A stretch of 44,861 bases of DNA from Haplosporangium gracile (Eukaryota; Mortierellomycota; Mortierellomycetes; Mortierellales; Mortierellaceae), in the NCBI GenBank assembly GCA_015499985.1, contig JAAAUF010000255.1, positions 1 through 44,861 on the forward strand, given 5' to 3'. Below, piece by piece: positions 1 through 12,240 of the stretch; the stretch's first letter is position 1; each line of letters starts with the position of its first letter. The notes under the pieces were generated by a model. That model worked only from the letters and a program-made list of their open reading frames with translations, was not told where the DNA came from and did no database searches. Position numbers and translations under genes: made by a program.

Positions 1-3000
1 CCCCCCCCCCAATGCAGGGCGACGACGAACACGCCCATTTTTTTTTCTCAGCAACAAAGACAGAAAAAAGGCGGAGATGGGTGCAGCAGAGGGAAATGGT
101 TCCGTTCTGGACCATTTTTCCAATGGTTCTTTCCTTGAGGGAATACCTGGTGTGTCTGTGTCGTGGACGTGGATTGAAGGGGGGCGAGAGAAGAAAAGAC
201 TGTTGAATCACTGTTTCTTTAGGAGACATGGTACATGGTATGATGTGCTCCATTTTTCTCTTCTCTCATTTTCTTTCACCAATTCCTTGTTTTGGTGCGT
301 TCTTTTTTCCATTTTTCTCTTGATTTTCATGAAAATCACCATGTACCCCTTCCTTCCTCTCCCTTCCCTTCTTCTTTCCACCTTCGCCTCTCCCGTGCGA
401 CAACAGCACAATCCTCACTCATTCACCCCCTTGTGGGTTCACCAGATCAAAAGAAAGGAAAGAGAGCGCGAATGAAAAAGAAACAAGCCAGGTTCAACAT
501 AACAGTGTCTGTTCTCTTGCTTTTGTCCTCCCTGTTTTTGCCAACTTTCTTTCCTTGGTCAGCGTTTTCCCTTGAGCGAGAAAGAGAGATTCTCATCGCA
601 CACTCCTTCTTTTTTCTTTCTTTTCCTCCGTCTTTGCTCATCCCCTCCCCCCACCTCCTCGTTTCGTTGTCATCTACCTGATATCTTTACAAAGCAGTCT
701 ATTTTTTCTTCTTTAATTTTATTTTTGTTTGCGTATGCCCGTTTTTTGTGGCATGGTTCTGGACTGAAGGAGAGGGGAGAGAGAAGAGGAGGAGGGAGGG
801 AGGGGTGAGAGCCATTTTCGTTGTTTTCTCACACTCACAGACCCCATCTGAATCATACCATGGCCCAACACATCCCAACCTCGACTCACCGAGTGTGTTC
901 AAGAAAAACGAGAGAGAAAAGACAGTAATTTTCCGATCCAGGAGAGGAAAAAAAAAAGACACCAAAAACGAAAAGAGAGAAAAGAAAAGATAACGACGAC
1001 GGACGACAATGGTGTTATTGTTACAATCATTGAGCGGTTAGATAGATAGAAAAGGTTCAAAGGGTAATAGTGATGTTAACACAGAGAGAAGAAGGAGGAC
1101 CCATGTCTTATGGATGAATGGACCAAGGCAAGCTAGTTGGATTGTTGAGGTATATGCACTATATTACGCATATGGTGTTGCTGTTGTTTATGACCATCAT
1201 CCTGCATCATGATGGTACGAGACGAAAAGGACATGGTGCTACGACGGACGGCCAGGGTCCCCCTCTTGAGCAAAGAAAGGCACAAACAAACAATAAAATA
1301 ATGGCACAATGGCTAGTAGTCATGTTCCACCTCTTGCGCTCTGCGAAAAATACAGGATTATGGAGAGGAGGAACCAGATTTTCCTGCATATACGAATTCA
1401 ACCGCCAAGACACACCTAATGCACACAGACGCACGAAATAAAAAAAGAGGCACGGGGTCCACTTTAGCACTCGATCGACCCGCGCGACTTTGCCTGCCCT
1501 GCCCAATTTTCTTTCCTCTAATTGCTGATGGCTCTTGCTGCCAAGAAGCGATAGTCTTGACCGAGAACCTGACTGGCTGACACTGACAAAAAAAAACAAA
1601 ACGAGAAAAATCCTCCGCGAATATGTGTTTCCGTAGGCAGGCATAAATTGCATAAGACCCCTTCTTCGTCAGCAAACAAAACGAACAAAGATCTTTCTTT
1701 TTGTCTTTTTTGTCTTTGGTCTTTTTCCACATTTCAGAATGTCAACTGAGGGTAACGGCGCCTTGTCTTTGTCTCGTTCCCCCTAGACCCAGAGGTTTTA
1801 CCCTCTTTGAGTTAGCAGGGAAAACAGCAACGAGAGGAGCATTTTGTTTTGGTTTTTTTGCTATTGTAAAATTCTAGGGTCCTTTAGACAAATAATATGC
1901 AATCATCGAGCAGCAAACGAAAGCAACATCAACAAACATAAGACAACGAAACAACAAATACACCATTGGGATGGGAAATGAGTGAAGAGGGACGAGTCGA
2001 ATGAGGATTGTGCGGAGTATGTGTAATTCCGTGGGTGAGCACTTTTGCAAATGGATAGCACTGGATATAGACCGCGTGAGGGAATAAGAAACAATGGGGC
2101 GTGGCAATAGGCATAGACGTGGAATGAGGATGAAAAAAAACCTATGGAGTTATCAGTGGATATGGGGAAGGAAGGACAGAAAAGGGGAGATTCAATCGAT
2201 TGTTAATTGTTGCTGCGACAGAGAGAAGGGAAGGGAGGGAGCGCACGGCGGCAAAGGCGCGGCACACACACGGCAGGAACGGAAGCGAATAAACCAGCTG
2301 GTGGTCCTGCTGCGATGCGATGCGATTACCTACCCCCGGCTGATGTTCGATTCCGACCGCAAAAATTCAATTTGACCGTACTGCGTAGTCAAAATGGAAG
2401 CAAAAGGATTTGTCAGACAAAGCTCTTCTTTTTCGTTTTATTGTTGAATTGCGGTCCGCACAACGCCGCTTGGGTGTTGCTTTGCTGCTCACCTCCTTTT
2501 ATGACAAATACTCGAATTGTCTTACTTTAAGCGGGGATTGATATTAGGTGCTGTCTACGTGTTCATAGCTACATTTGATTTTGATTTTTTCCTGCTTTTT
2601 TGTTCTTTTGTTTCTTTCAGGTTCTTCGTAATGGTCTACCGTGGAGAGCGGACCGAGCGACCGAGCGACCACGCGCCAATTCAACTCCGTGAATAGCAAG
2701 AACGAGTTGTCAATTTTCAATTTTTTTTATTGGAGAAATGATACGACACGAACAGAACGAGGAGGAAGATATGGCGGGCATTCAGCTCCGTTTCAATCTC
2801 GTTACTTTTATTTATCTCGCGCTCGCTCGTTGGCTGCGGCGATGCGACAAAGGAAAGGAAAGAGGAGGCCAACAACAAAGAAGCAGAGAATAAAGCAAGG
2901 AAGAGGAGGGACGTGGTTTGGTTTGGGAGGAAGTATGTCGAGCTTGGTACAGTGGCTGGCTCCATTCCCTTCCCAGCGGTCAAAAATGGCCCTTTGTTGT

Positions 3001-5508
3001 CGGTTAAGCCAGGGAGGGAATGGGACAGGGAGGTGGAGGAATAAGGTCAAGAAGGAAGGGAGAGATGACTGGAGTGAAGAAGAATCCTGATAGAAAACAA
3101 ACAACGCCATGTAACAAGAGAAAAGATACCTGTGATGTGTCTGTTTGTATGTTTGTATCTGTCCATCTGACTCCAATTTGACCTATCGACTGAGAGATAA
3201 AAACAGGGCTGAACAAACAAGAAGGGATGGACGGACTAGGAAAAAAAAGCCAAGCATGCCTCGTGGCAAGCGCAGGGTACACGCCCTTTGCTTCTTCCCT
3301 AATCCCTTAGCGTGTTTTATGGTTGTATATCTATGTGTGCGTCAACAATTATTTTTTGACCCTCGTTTTTTTTCTCCGCCACACTTGTTGACTACGCCTA
3401 AGAATGTATACACAAAAACAATTCTCCTCATGGGCATGACACGCGCACGCACACATAGACAGGCAAGGACAGGCACCCTAAAAACGAGCCAACAATTGTT
3501 CTTATTGTTTCCTACGCTTGGTCTTCTTCCACGCGATGGAAAACAAAGTAACAAACTCACATGCACGCACACCTGTAATACTCCAGAGAAGTTATTCTCC
3601 AAATGAGAGTAAGAGAGTAAGCAAATTGCTATAGTCGTATGACATGATAAAGAAACAACCACACATGCTCTCCATTCGCTTGCTCACAGCCTTTTTGATG
3701 AGCAATTGTTTTTAGCAATTGTAATAATGTGAAATTTTTTCTTATGAAAAAGGAAGGAAGAAGTAAAAAGGCAGAAGAGGATTCAGTCGCACGAGGTGGG
3801 CCGATACTCAAACTACAGGGAGGTAAGTGTGTCAATTTGAAGTGAGTAGCAAGAAAACAAACGAATAAGAAAATCAAACTCACTTTCTTGGCTGGACTGG
3901 ACTTACCATCCCCTTGCTTCCATTCGACCTCGTGAATATTTCTCATTTGAATAAAAAAGGGGTGTAAGGTCAAACAAGGGGTGGTAAGTCGTATCAAAGT
4001 ACGGTAGCAAGGCAAGGGGAGGAGGAAAGACGAGGGGCATGAAAACTGACCAAACCTTTCTTTCCCTCCTCTTTTTTTGACGACCAACAAGAAAAAAACT
4101 TTTTGGATACATAACAAAAAAAAAAAGAGAACCACGGATCGGTCTTTGGAGTGGTACGAAGCATCGAATATATTTGAGTACGAAGAATGGACAACTACAA
4201 AATAAAAATAAAAATAAAAAATGCGAACACCATCGTCTAGAACTAGACGTCAGCTCTCTCTTGACCTTTTTTTTTTCTTAACTGTTCTCCTCGGCAACAA
4301 AGCTCGGGGTTTTTCATAGTGGAATGTGAAAAATACAATCGTTTAGCACTGTCGCCGACAATCTCCATTTTTTTTGAAGCGGCACCAATAGCTGAGAGAT
4401 AAATTGAAAAGTGGAAAAGTGGAAAAGTGGAAAAGGAAACCCGCGAGCGAACGAACAAAGTGCGGTCGAAAGAGCAAAGAGAGATATCATAAGATTTTTC
4501 TCCTGTTTTTGTCAGCAATCGGAATATGGGTACGCACTCCAGCGGTAAGGCTTTGCTGCGTAGAAGCTCTCACTCTCTCGGTCGAGAACCAAAAAAGCAA
4601 GAGGGCTTGGTCGGAAAACAGAGGATGGGGGCGAGGCTGAAGCGGGAGGAGAATTTTTTCTGAAGAGTCAAGTAAAGTTCTGTAGGGGTGTGTGGCAGCA
4701 CCAATTGACAGGGGTAAGATTATGTCGGATAGGGGGGTGGCGAATCAATCCACCCAACAACACTCCTCGTACTTTCCTAAGGAGGGAAGCGATTTATCTT
4801 AGCTCCGCCTGAAGTAGGGGTTGAAAAAAAACGTGGCAAACTTTATTTCTACTTGGCCATTTTTTCACACCTGTACCTGAATTGAATTGCCCCTCTCTCT
4901 GTCGGTTTCCACCCGAGTGAAATAAGCGGCGTGATTGGTGCAAAACTTTTTTTGTCTTGTTTTTGGGCAAATCGAAAAAAAAAGAAGCAAAGGAATTGGA
5001 ACAAGGCACGGCCCGGCTCTTTTTCTTTTTTTTTTAACAGTGAGTCAGGGACGAAGTAGGCCTTAGGGTTAGGGAGTAAGAGGAGGAAGGAGCAAAAAGA
5101 AGGAGTGGAGAGGAGTAAGAGCAGGGTTTGAACTTTTTGGAGTGAACGAAGTAGCAGTGGCAGAGAAGTAAATAAGAAGAGTCAGAGAGGCAAATAAATA
5201 AAAAAACGCCTGACAATTGAACTCAGTTACTTTTGCTTGTTATTTCCCTCGCTATTTTTTACAAGTGTTTCTCATTGTTGACCATTTTGTGAGTGGCAAC
5301 TCAGGTTGACCGTGTTTGAGAAGCTCTTTATTTGGTAAAAAGTATATAGTTGACTAGATAGAATGTCGTCTGTCATGACCAGTTGACTGGATATCTGTTT
5401 TCTGGTGTTTGCTAATTCGTATTATTATTATTGAGGAGCACGCGTGTGTGTATGGGTCCGATAGGGCGTAGAAGAAAAGAAGGGACAGAGCTGATGTCAA
5501 GGGCAATA
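1..5508. other. Gene-poor low-complexity region
   Basis: I see no supportable gene here. Open frames on both strands are rich in Phe, Ser, Lys and Arg because the DNA alternates between pyrimidine-rich and purine-rich tracts, and none shows a family motif or a chain of exons with matching splice sites. The window starts with a C homopolymer. A two-unit TTAGGG motif lies at 5063-5074. The stretch could hold long untranslated leaders or non-coding transcripts, but nothing in the sequence shows this directly. Confidence 0.5.
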
Positions 5509-7061
5509 CTAGACACCGGGACACGAGTACCGAAGAATGGTTGAGGAAGGAGGACTGCCAGTCACTGGTGTTGCCAGAGGAGCCGCACAGGATAGTGCTC
5601 CTGTAAAAAGATAACTCAATCCGTTGTCCTGCGCTTGCGGTAGTGGCGAGAGGGGAGCTGCATGGTCAGGCGACTGATACTCGGTCATGACAGGATACGC
5701 ACCAGTACCAGTACCGGTCGTAGTATTGACAACACCGGCCCCCTCCGCCTTCTGACCCTGAGCCCAGTCAAACTGAACCTCAACCACAGTTGCTCCTGCT
5801 CCGTCTTCCGGCTTCTTTCCTGTGAGGGGCTCTTTGATTCCCAAGCAGTATCCCGAAATACATCCAAAAAAGCAAAACAAGATACCGCCTCCCACAACCA
5901 ACGCCACCACGACAATAATGATGATGATTTTGACCGATAGCTTGCCTGCAACAACGGCCACTGTGCTTCCACCATCCTCACCACTCCCGCCTTCACTGTT
6001 ATCGCTAGTTCCACTCGTCGGGCGCGGGTAGGTATATGTCGAAGATGAGGAAGGATCGATCCCGAATTCTCGATAAATAGACGCGTCAGCTCCACCCTCA
6101 ACCACCGCAAAGGTCGCTCCGGGGTTAGGATCATCGAGAACTGGAGGTTGGTGTTGACATAGGATTCGGATTTCTGCATTAGCAGGAAGGGTGGTGATGT
6201 GCTGGTAGCTGTTGTGGCGTTGGCGGTGCCGATGGCGACCATGAAATCAACTTTTTTGAGGGTTGTAGAGAAGGTGGTACTGGGTGCGAATGTCAAACTG
6301 GGGTTGGTAGCGTACATGAGAATGGCCAGTGTGCTAAGTGCCGCATCGTACTATTGTATTATGCACGAGAGAAAAGAGTCAACAAATAAATATCATAACG
6401 GAGTGAGAGTACATGATCAAGGAAGGAAAGAAAAAGGGGATAAGTCTGTGTGTGAGAAAGGTAGGGTGGTGCTTACGGATCTGCTGCAGACCACATAGAA
6501 AGTGCTTTGGAGGATTGCTGTGCGGGTCTCTGGTGAAATGTCGATGCACCCTGAGGTTTTGTACGCCCACGATAATGCAGGGACGTTTGTACCGACATTT
6601 GTCAAAGAGTAGACTAATGACCTGGTTACGCCGGACTGAAGGGTGGTTGCGCGGAGCAGGATTGACATTGGGGATCCAAATGTGAGAGTCATCTAGATGT
6701 GGAGAAGGTAAAAGAGCGTTAGCTATGGAGATATTTGTAGTGGAGGAGAGAGAAAGACAGCAAGGGAGTGATGGATAGGAAGCATGAATGTTGAATGAAT
6801 AAGGGTTCATTAATTAACACGGATAATATGCTTTCGTTCTCGTTGCATGATAGAAGGTTACTTGCCATGTCCCATCGACCAGTTGGGTTGAATGTTGTGG
6901 TAGCAACACCATAAGCACCAAAGACAATCGCAGACTGGAGCTCACCCTCCAACCTCGTCAAATACGCCAAGTTCAATGTCTCAACCCCACCCACCACACT
7001 ATTAAACAACCAACACAGTCGAAATCTAGGACACCCATGTTGTCCTGCTTTTTTGGATGAA
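5509..7061 (-). pseudogene. Membrane-protein family copy A, 5'-truncated and frameshifted
   Basis: This is a paralogue of copy C at 9246-11267. The recognisable exons are about 6866-7061 (matching only the end of copy C exon 1, around the shared GVETLN motif), 6477-6692 (72 codons, matching copy C exon 2, shared motif NVGTN) and 5509-6350 (matching exon 3). The last exon holds a transmembrane segment (IIIIIVVVALVVGGGILF) and a tail with YPVMTEYQ, LSP and QDNGLSYLF motifs, as in copy C. About 130 codons of the copy C N-terminus are absent upstream. The reading frame breaks near 6130, where homology passes from one frame to another. The first intron donor reads ATG|GCAAGT, a GC donor. Function is unknown. 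I call it a probable pseudogene; a sequencing error at 6130 would remove the frameshift but not the truncation. Confidence 0.6.
6865..6866 (-). other. GC-AG intron donor in copy A
   Basis: The exon end homologous to copy C (ATG|GTAAAG at 10686) reads ATG|GCAAGT here. GC-AG introns are a known minor class and usually keep a strong AAGT context, as seen. In a truncated copy it may equally be decay. Confidence 0.5.
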
Positions 7062-7997
7062 GGTGAAGCTAAACGTAAGAGAAAGGAGGAGCTTGTTGTG
7101 GTCACTTAGAGAAAACGAGAAAGGCAGGGAGGAAGAAAAAGATCTATTTTGTTGCTAACACAAAGTAGCAAGGAAGGAGTGAGAAGAATGGGAGGGCGGT
7201 GTGGCCAAAAGAAAAAGAAACAAGAAAGAAAAGAACAAGAAAAAGGAAAAGACAAAAAGGGTAAAGATGTTGGGTTGGAAGTATGAGAGCCGAGTCGACC
7301 GATGCAGACGGATAAGTGGCAAAACCAAGAAAAGAAATGCACAACTGGGTCTGCATCACTGACTTAGACAAGGGCTCACAAGAAAAAGGCGGTGTGAGCT
7401 AGTCCTAGTGTCCGCAAAAAGGAAACGATAAACAAACAAAGGAAAATGAAGCGTCTTGTTTTGTTTGTTATCCTTGGTAACCGATCGTCACGCCCTTCAC
7501 CTCCGTGATGCTATTTGTCAAGGCGTACTATTTTTCTGCTGGGCACTGTTTGCATGGCGTCAAACCTTGCGATGGGATCACAGCTCATATCATGGCCCTC
7601 TAATGCGCGCTTCTTCGAGTCTCCGAAGGGCACATCGACCACATAGCTATCTTGGCAAACAAAACATTAGTATGCTACCTTATCTTTCGTGAACAAAAGT
7701 GCTTGGCAATTGTGATGGCTTAAAACAGCTGGCGGTGAAACTGACGAGAAGTTGGTGGTAATGAAAGACTTTTATTGCAGGGGGTGCTCAACTGATTCTA
7801 TTGACAGGCGTGAAGTGTGTCTCATCGGTGGCGTCCAGGGGCGCAATTGGAGTGAAGGCAGAACACAAAAATGGAACTGCGTGGTAAAGTGACTTTATTC
7901 CTGCGCCACATCCGTCTGTGGACACTCTCATATTATGAACTAAAAGGGGTGTAACGTAGGTAAAGTAAGAGGTAAAGTAGGAGCACCGATTACAGAA
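7062..7997. other. Intergenic, no gene seen
   Basis: This lies between the truncated 5' edge of copy A and remnant B. Short frames are present but show no motif, no exon chain and no convincing similarity to the missing N-terminus of copy A. Confidence 0.4.
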
Positions 7998-8620
7998 GCT
8001 AGGCGTCGGGACGCGAATGACGAGGAATAGTAGGGGAAGAGGACTGCCAAGAACTGGTGTCAAAGAACCAGGAACAGCTGTATCATGAGTCATCAAAGGA
8101 CTGCATGCTGGATCCCGTGAGAGGATGTGCCTGTGAAAAGAGAGACCAGACCGTTGTCCAAGGCTGCTGGGGGCGAAAGAGAAGTACCATAAGGTGAATA
8201 TGTTGCCGTGAGTTGGTGTACGGTCTTAACAGGATATGTGAGATCGCCAGCGCTGGTGCCGGCAGCTTTCGCCTCCCTCTTGGTGGGAACTGCCAAATCG
8301 TTGATGGGGCACCTCGACATTGATGTCCTTGCAGACCATATAGCAACCGACGCAGCATTTTATCAACCCGTAGAGGGTACGTAATCCGATAAACAGAGCT
8401 CAGCAATAATCGCGATGGGGATCTTTAACGGTAGCGCGGCTGCAACAGCGGCCACATTGTCTACTGTACTACGACCACTACTGTTACGGCCTCTTCTACC
8501 ACCGCCACTGCCTGAACCACTCGTTGGGCGCGGGAGAGCGCTGTACGTTGTAGCTGCCGGACCAAATCCAAACTTCTCTAGGATGTTCGCGTCGGATGGT
8601 CCCTCTACACTGTACATGTC
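7998..8620 (-). pseudogene. Membrane-protein family copy B, 3' remnant
   Basis: Only the part matching the end of copy C exon 3 survives. Around 8440-8617 one frame shows a match to the region before the membrane segment (EKFGFGPAATTYSALPRPTSG, then a Gly/Ser/Arg-rich linker and VAAVAAALPLKI). The membrane segment itself is degraded. A second frame at about 8093-8320 carries the tail (DLTYPV, SPYGTSLSPPAALDNGL). The last part, in another frame near 7998-8096, ends with a match to the conserved SPTIPR tail. At least two frame changes and the loss of everything upstream make this a relic. Upstream DNA at 8640-9110 resembles DNA upstream of copy C. Confidence 0.65.
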
Positions 8621-8639
8621 ACTGTGTTATGTGCTGTGG

Positions 8640-9110
8640 TTCGAAGGGACCGGCTGATTCGGCTATTTTTCGACTCTTTAATAGTGTGTTTTGCATCTGG
8701 GATGCAATTGCCTGGGGGCTCATGTCTGTATCCTAATTATTTAATGCATGAATAGATAGCATGGTGCTTGATTGACTTAAAAGCTTTTAGATTTTGCTCG
8801 TCGACTGCTCGAAAACACATTAGTCACTGTTTTTTTCAACCTCTTTGTATGTTTGTTTGTTTGTTTGTTTGTTTGATGGACTTGTTGGGAGTATAAATGG
8901 AGAAGTCACCACAGCACAAGGCTGTTCCGAATGGTTCAATGCGGGTGCTGAAGAATGAAGAAATGGTGTTGGTATTTCTGGTGGACAAAAAAAGGGCTCG
9001 GTAATGTAGGCAGAGAGGAAAGGAGTTAAAAGAAAGGTGGTGAATTGTGAAATAAGGATTGGTGGTTGTGTAAGACGGTTAGAGTTTGATAATACAAGTT
9101 GATATCATAA
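8640..9110 (-). repeat. Diverged duplicate of the copy C upstream region
   Basis: By eye this shares ordered similarity blocks with 11820-12240: ATTCGGCT followed by a T run, a GACTCTTTRAT block followed by a GGATGC element, ATTAGTCAYTGTTT, and a TTGGTGG.TGTGTRAGAC block. Both segments lie upstream, on the minus strand, of members of the same family. The simplest reading is that the duplicated unit included the promoter region, and that copy B later lost its first exons by internal deletion. Confidence 0.5.
8851..8874. repeat. (GTTT)6 microsatellite
   Basis: Six perfect tandem GTTT units lie inside the relic upstream region of copy B. The corresponding place upstream of copy C lacks the expansion. 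Confidence 0.9.
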
Positions 9111-9245
9111 GCGGGTGTCTCTCAATTCAGTATCAGCCTTTACCCACATACCTCACATTTGATTAGTCGTCAGAAAAAGAAGAGAGAGAGCGCGAAGTTT
9201 ATTTTTGGGGAGGAAAGGAATTAATTTTGTGTACCGAGTTGGATA

Positions 9246-11267
9246 CTACATGTCGAGGCGCGGATATCGAGGGATAGTCGGAGAGGTAGGACTGTCTACT
9301 CCCGATGGTGTCAAAGGAGCAGCGACATCAGCCTCATGGATCGTCAGAATGGTAGATTGTTGGGTCGAGTTTGCGGTAGTGTCTACGAAAAGATATCCAA
9401 GGCCGTTGTCTTGTGCTGCCGGAGGCGAAAGGGGAGTACCATACGGCGACGATGTGGATGTTTGGTGTTCAGTCATGACAGGATACGTACGATCGCCAAC
9501 ACCGGTACCGGCAACCTTCTCCTCCTTCTTGGCGGGGACTACCAAATCGTCGATGGCCAGCGCTCCGCTTGGCACCTCGCCATTGACAATATCCTTGGAA
9601 ACCATATAGCAACCGGCGCAACATTTCATAAACAAGGTGATGAGACCGCCCCCAATAATAATGGCTCCAACCGCAATCAGGAGCTTCATCTTCCATGGCA
9701 ACGCTAGCGCAACAGCGGCCACATCATCTCCTGTGGTATGACCACCACCACTGCTACCACCACCCCGACTACCGCTACCACTGCCTCCCCCACCTTTGCT
9801 GCAACCACAACAGCTACTGGGAGTCTTCGTGGGGCTTGGGGCGGTAGTTCGCGCCTTTGTTTCGGTTGGATCGTATCCGAACTTTTCAGGGATAAGTGCA
9901 TCGACTCCGCCTTCGACAGTAGCAAGAGTCGGTCCGCCTAAAACCATCGAGTACAGCATCTGGTATCTATCTTTCTGAATCAGTGCAAAGGGCTGTCCTC
10001 CTGCGGCCGTGTTACTGCTGCCAATAGGGACAAAGAAATCGATATTGACAATGGTCGTACTGAGGCAAACACCAGCATCGAACTTTGAATTGGCGTCAGT
10101 GACATCCTTAATGATAGCTAGGGTGCTCAGTGGTTCAAAGAACTGTGGAAAGGAATTTTTTTTTATTGTTAATATTCTACAAAGGCGACGCGATATCAAG
10201 ACAAATCCAAAAATGTTTTGAGTAGCATGAAAACGAAAGTGGGTTAGGGGGTCTTGGTGTACCTCTCTAGCGCAGAACATGTAGAGCGTGTTCTGGAGCA
10301 GAGCTAAGCGATGTTCAAGGCCAATGTCCGAACACGAAGAAGTTGGATAGGTTCTCAGCAATGCAGGGGTGTTTGTGCCGACATTCTTGAGGGAGTAGAC
10401 AGCTAATCTAGCTGACACGCCGACCAGACTAAAGTAATACAGCTCATCACCGCGATAGAGAGTTGCCTTTAGAACACCGTGGGTCATGGTCGGCTAGGAG
10501 CAATGTCAATGTAGGGCAGAAAACAAAAAGACGGTTAGTTACCACGTTCATGTATATGACGCAGGGGTAAGAGATTGCAGTTGTGGAGAATAAGGCCATG
10601 TTTGTGAGGCTTTTGACTAAGAAAGAAATGGTAGTTAGTAACAACAATTTTCACACACTGCAAGGAGAAAGAGAGGGTTCTTTACCATCGCCCACTTTCC
10701 AGCTGGGTTAAAAGTCATCGTAACCTCATCGAAAGTACCAAAATGAACCGTGTCATCTACCGCAGAGAAAGGGTTGTCCACAAAGGCGATGTTCAAGGTC
10801 TCGACACCTGCGACGGCGGTATACCATAACGACAGCTTCTCAATCAGCACCTGCCCAAACGCCGGATTTAGCGACAAAGTCGACCAAGACCCTGCACCCT
10901 GACTCATTGGTGGGTCTGACACTCCTGCGGGATCATAACGAAGAGCAGTAATGTAATCCGAGTACGGTTTGGTTTCATTATAGACATAATGAACGGCGAC
11001 AAAGGTGACAACGCCTCGGCTATTGACCGCACAGCCTGCATACGTGGGGACCCCGTACTTGATGGAGAGATTTTGGGAGGAGTATGAAGAAAGGAAGGAC
11101 CAGTTAACGGTCTTGACACTTGATGGGTTGGTGTTGGACTTGACTAGAACCATGTTCTTGTCCCATCCACCAGTGCCAGTGAACTGGTAGCGGTCGGCGT
11201 TCACCAAGCCGTAGAAGGTCGTCGCCGCGGGGTCCGTCGCCATGCAGTCGAACTTCAGGATACCCAT
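9246..11267 (-). CDS. Single-pass membrane protein, lineage-type family (copy C, intact)
   Basis: Three exons, 10686-11267, 10263-10493 and 9246-10142, join in frame (all phase 0) to give 569 residues. I do not recognise the family. Residues 1 to about 340 look like a globular domain of alternating hydrophobic strands (FDCMATDPAATTFYGL, then GVETLNIAF and NVGTNTPALL). A low-complexity linker follows (Cys cluster CCGC, then Gly/Ser-rich at about 380-405). One membrane segment lies at about 424-443, followed by KCCAGC, where palmitoylation is possible but inferred. The cytoplasm-like tail carries YPVMTEHQ, SPYGTPLSPP and QDNGLGYLF, motifs shared with copies A and B. No ATG occurs on this strand between 11268 and about 11700, so 11267 is the likely start. 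No signal peptide is visible. A CCTCCAG acceptor at about 11290 suggests an intron in the leader. Confidence 0.75.
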
Positions 11268-11660
11268 TTCAGCTTTTGTTGTGACTGGAGGAAATAAAGG
11301 ATAGTAAGAGAAAGAAGAGGTAAAATGGTTGCCTTGCTTGGAAGAAAAAAATCAGAAAAAGTGGTTGTGTGTGAAAGAGGGTTGATAAAGTTTCAAAGAG
11401 GAGAGGTACAGTAGTATGGGACAATCTGTCAAAATAATAAGGATGAAGGCTGTGTTGCTGAGCAGGAAGGAGGTGAAAAGAGGGTGAGGAAACCGAAGAA
11501 AAAATGGAAGGAGGGAAGGAAAGAAAGAAGGAAAAAAACAATCGTAGAAGGGAAGAAAAATGAGGGGGGAGGGGAGGAGAAAAAATGGGGGATGCTAAGA
11601 TGGAACACGAATCAACTGATTTGGAGGGAGGCTCTCAAAAGAGAGAGAGAACGAAGTGCG
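11268..11660 (-). promoter_or_regulatory. Pyrimidine-rich leader of copy C
   Basis: On the coding (minus) strand this is an almost pure C/T tract without a single ATG, directly in front of the copy C start. It contains TTTCCTCCAG about 20 bases before the start, which could end a 5'-UTR intron. Such CT-rich leaders also precede the START gene (32018-32560) and the TMEM135-like gene (29102-29290). Confidence 0.45.
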
Positions 11661-11819
11661 GCGTGTGTTAGTGCATGCAACAAACGGCAACAAAAGTATT
11701 CTATGTGCACATCCTCGGTGACTGAGCACGCACCCTTGTATTCACATTTTTTTTTGCTGACTCTTGGTCTTGTATCACACAGTTCAGGCGTATGGGTCGT
11801 GTACTGTAAGTCAAAGAAC

Positions 11820-12240
11820 CAGGCAATTCGGCTCTTTTTTTTGTTGTCTGTAAGTTTTTGACTCTTTGATGGTCTGTTCACATCCTGGATGCTTGGCATG
11901 TTTGCACTCTACCTTGCTTTTTGACATGGTTGATAGGCAGAGCATGCTTGGTATCAACTTCCGAATGAATATTAGTCATTGTTTGCTTGTTTATCGGCGA
12001 ATGCTTTGTGGATGAGGCCTTGTTGATGATTATCCTCATAGCATGGAGCTTTTACTAATAGTTTGGTGCTGTTGGGGGACAGCGAACGCAATGGAGAAGG
12101 GTGTGTTTTCGATATGTCGCATGAAGTAAAGAGTCTAGTCGCGTACTGGTCGTGTCCGGAATTAGCGGTAAAGAAACGACTACGAGAACGGAGGAAAAAT
12201 TGGTGGCTGTGTGAGACTTTTTAGGTGCGAGATAATCAAT
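11820..12240 (-). repeat. Copy C upstream segment shared with 8640-9110
   Basis: This is the partner of the diverged duplicate described at 8640-9110. It lies about 550-970 bases upstream of the copy C start and may be promoter DNA duplicated along with the gene. Confidence 0.5.

Noticed and set aside
3629..4135. 168-codon minus-strand frame with an internal GTAAGT donor at about 3903
   Set aside because: Composition is Phe/Leu/Ser-rich from pyrimidine tracts, and the nearest acceptor leads into a stop in the required phase.
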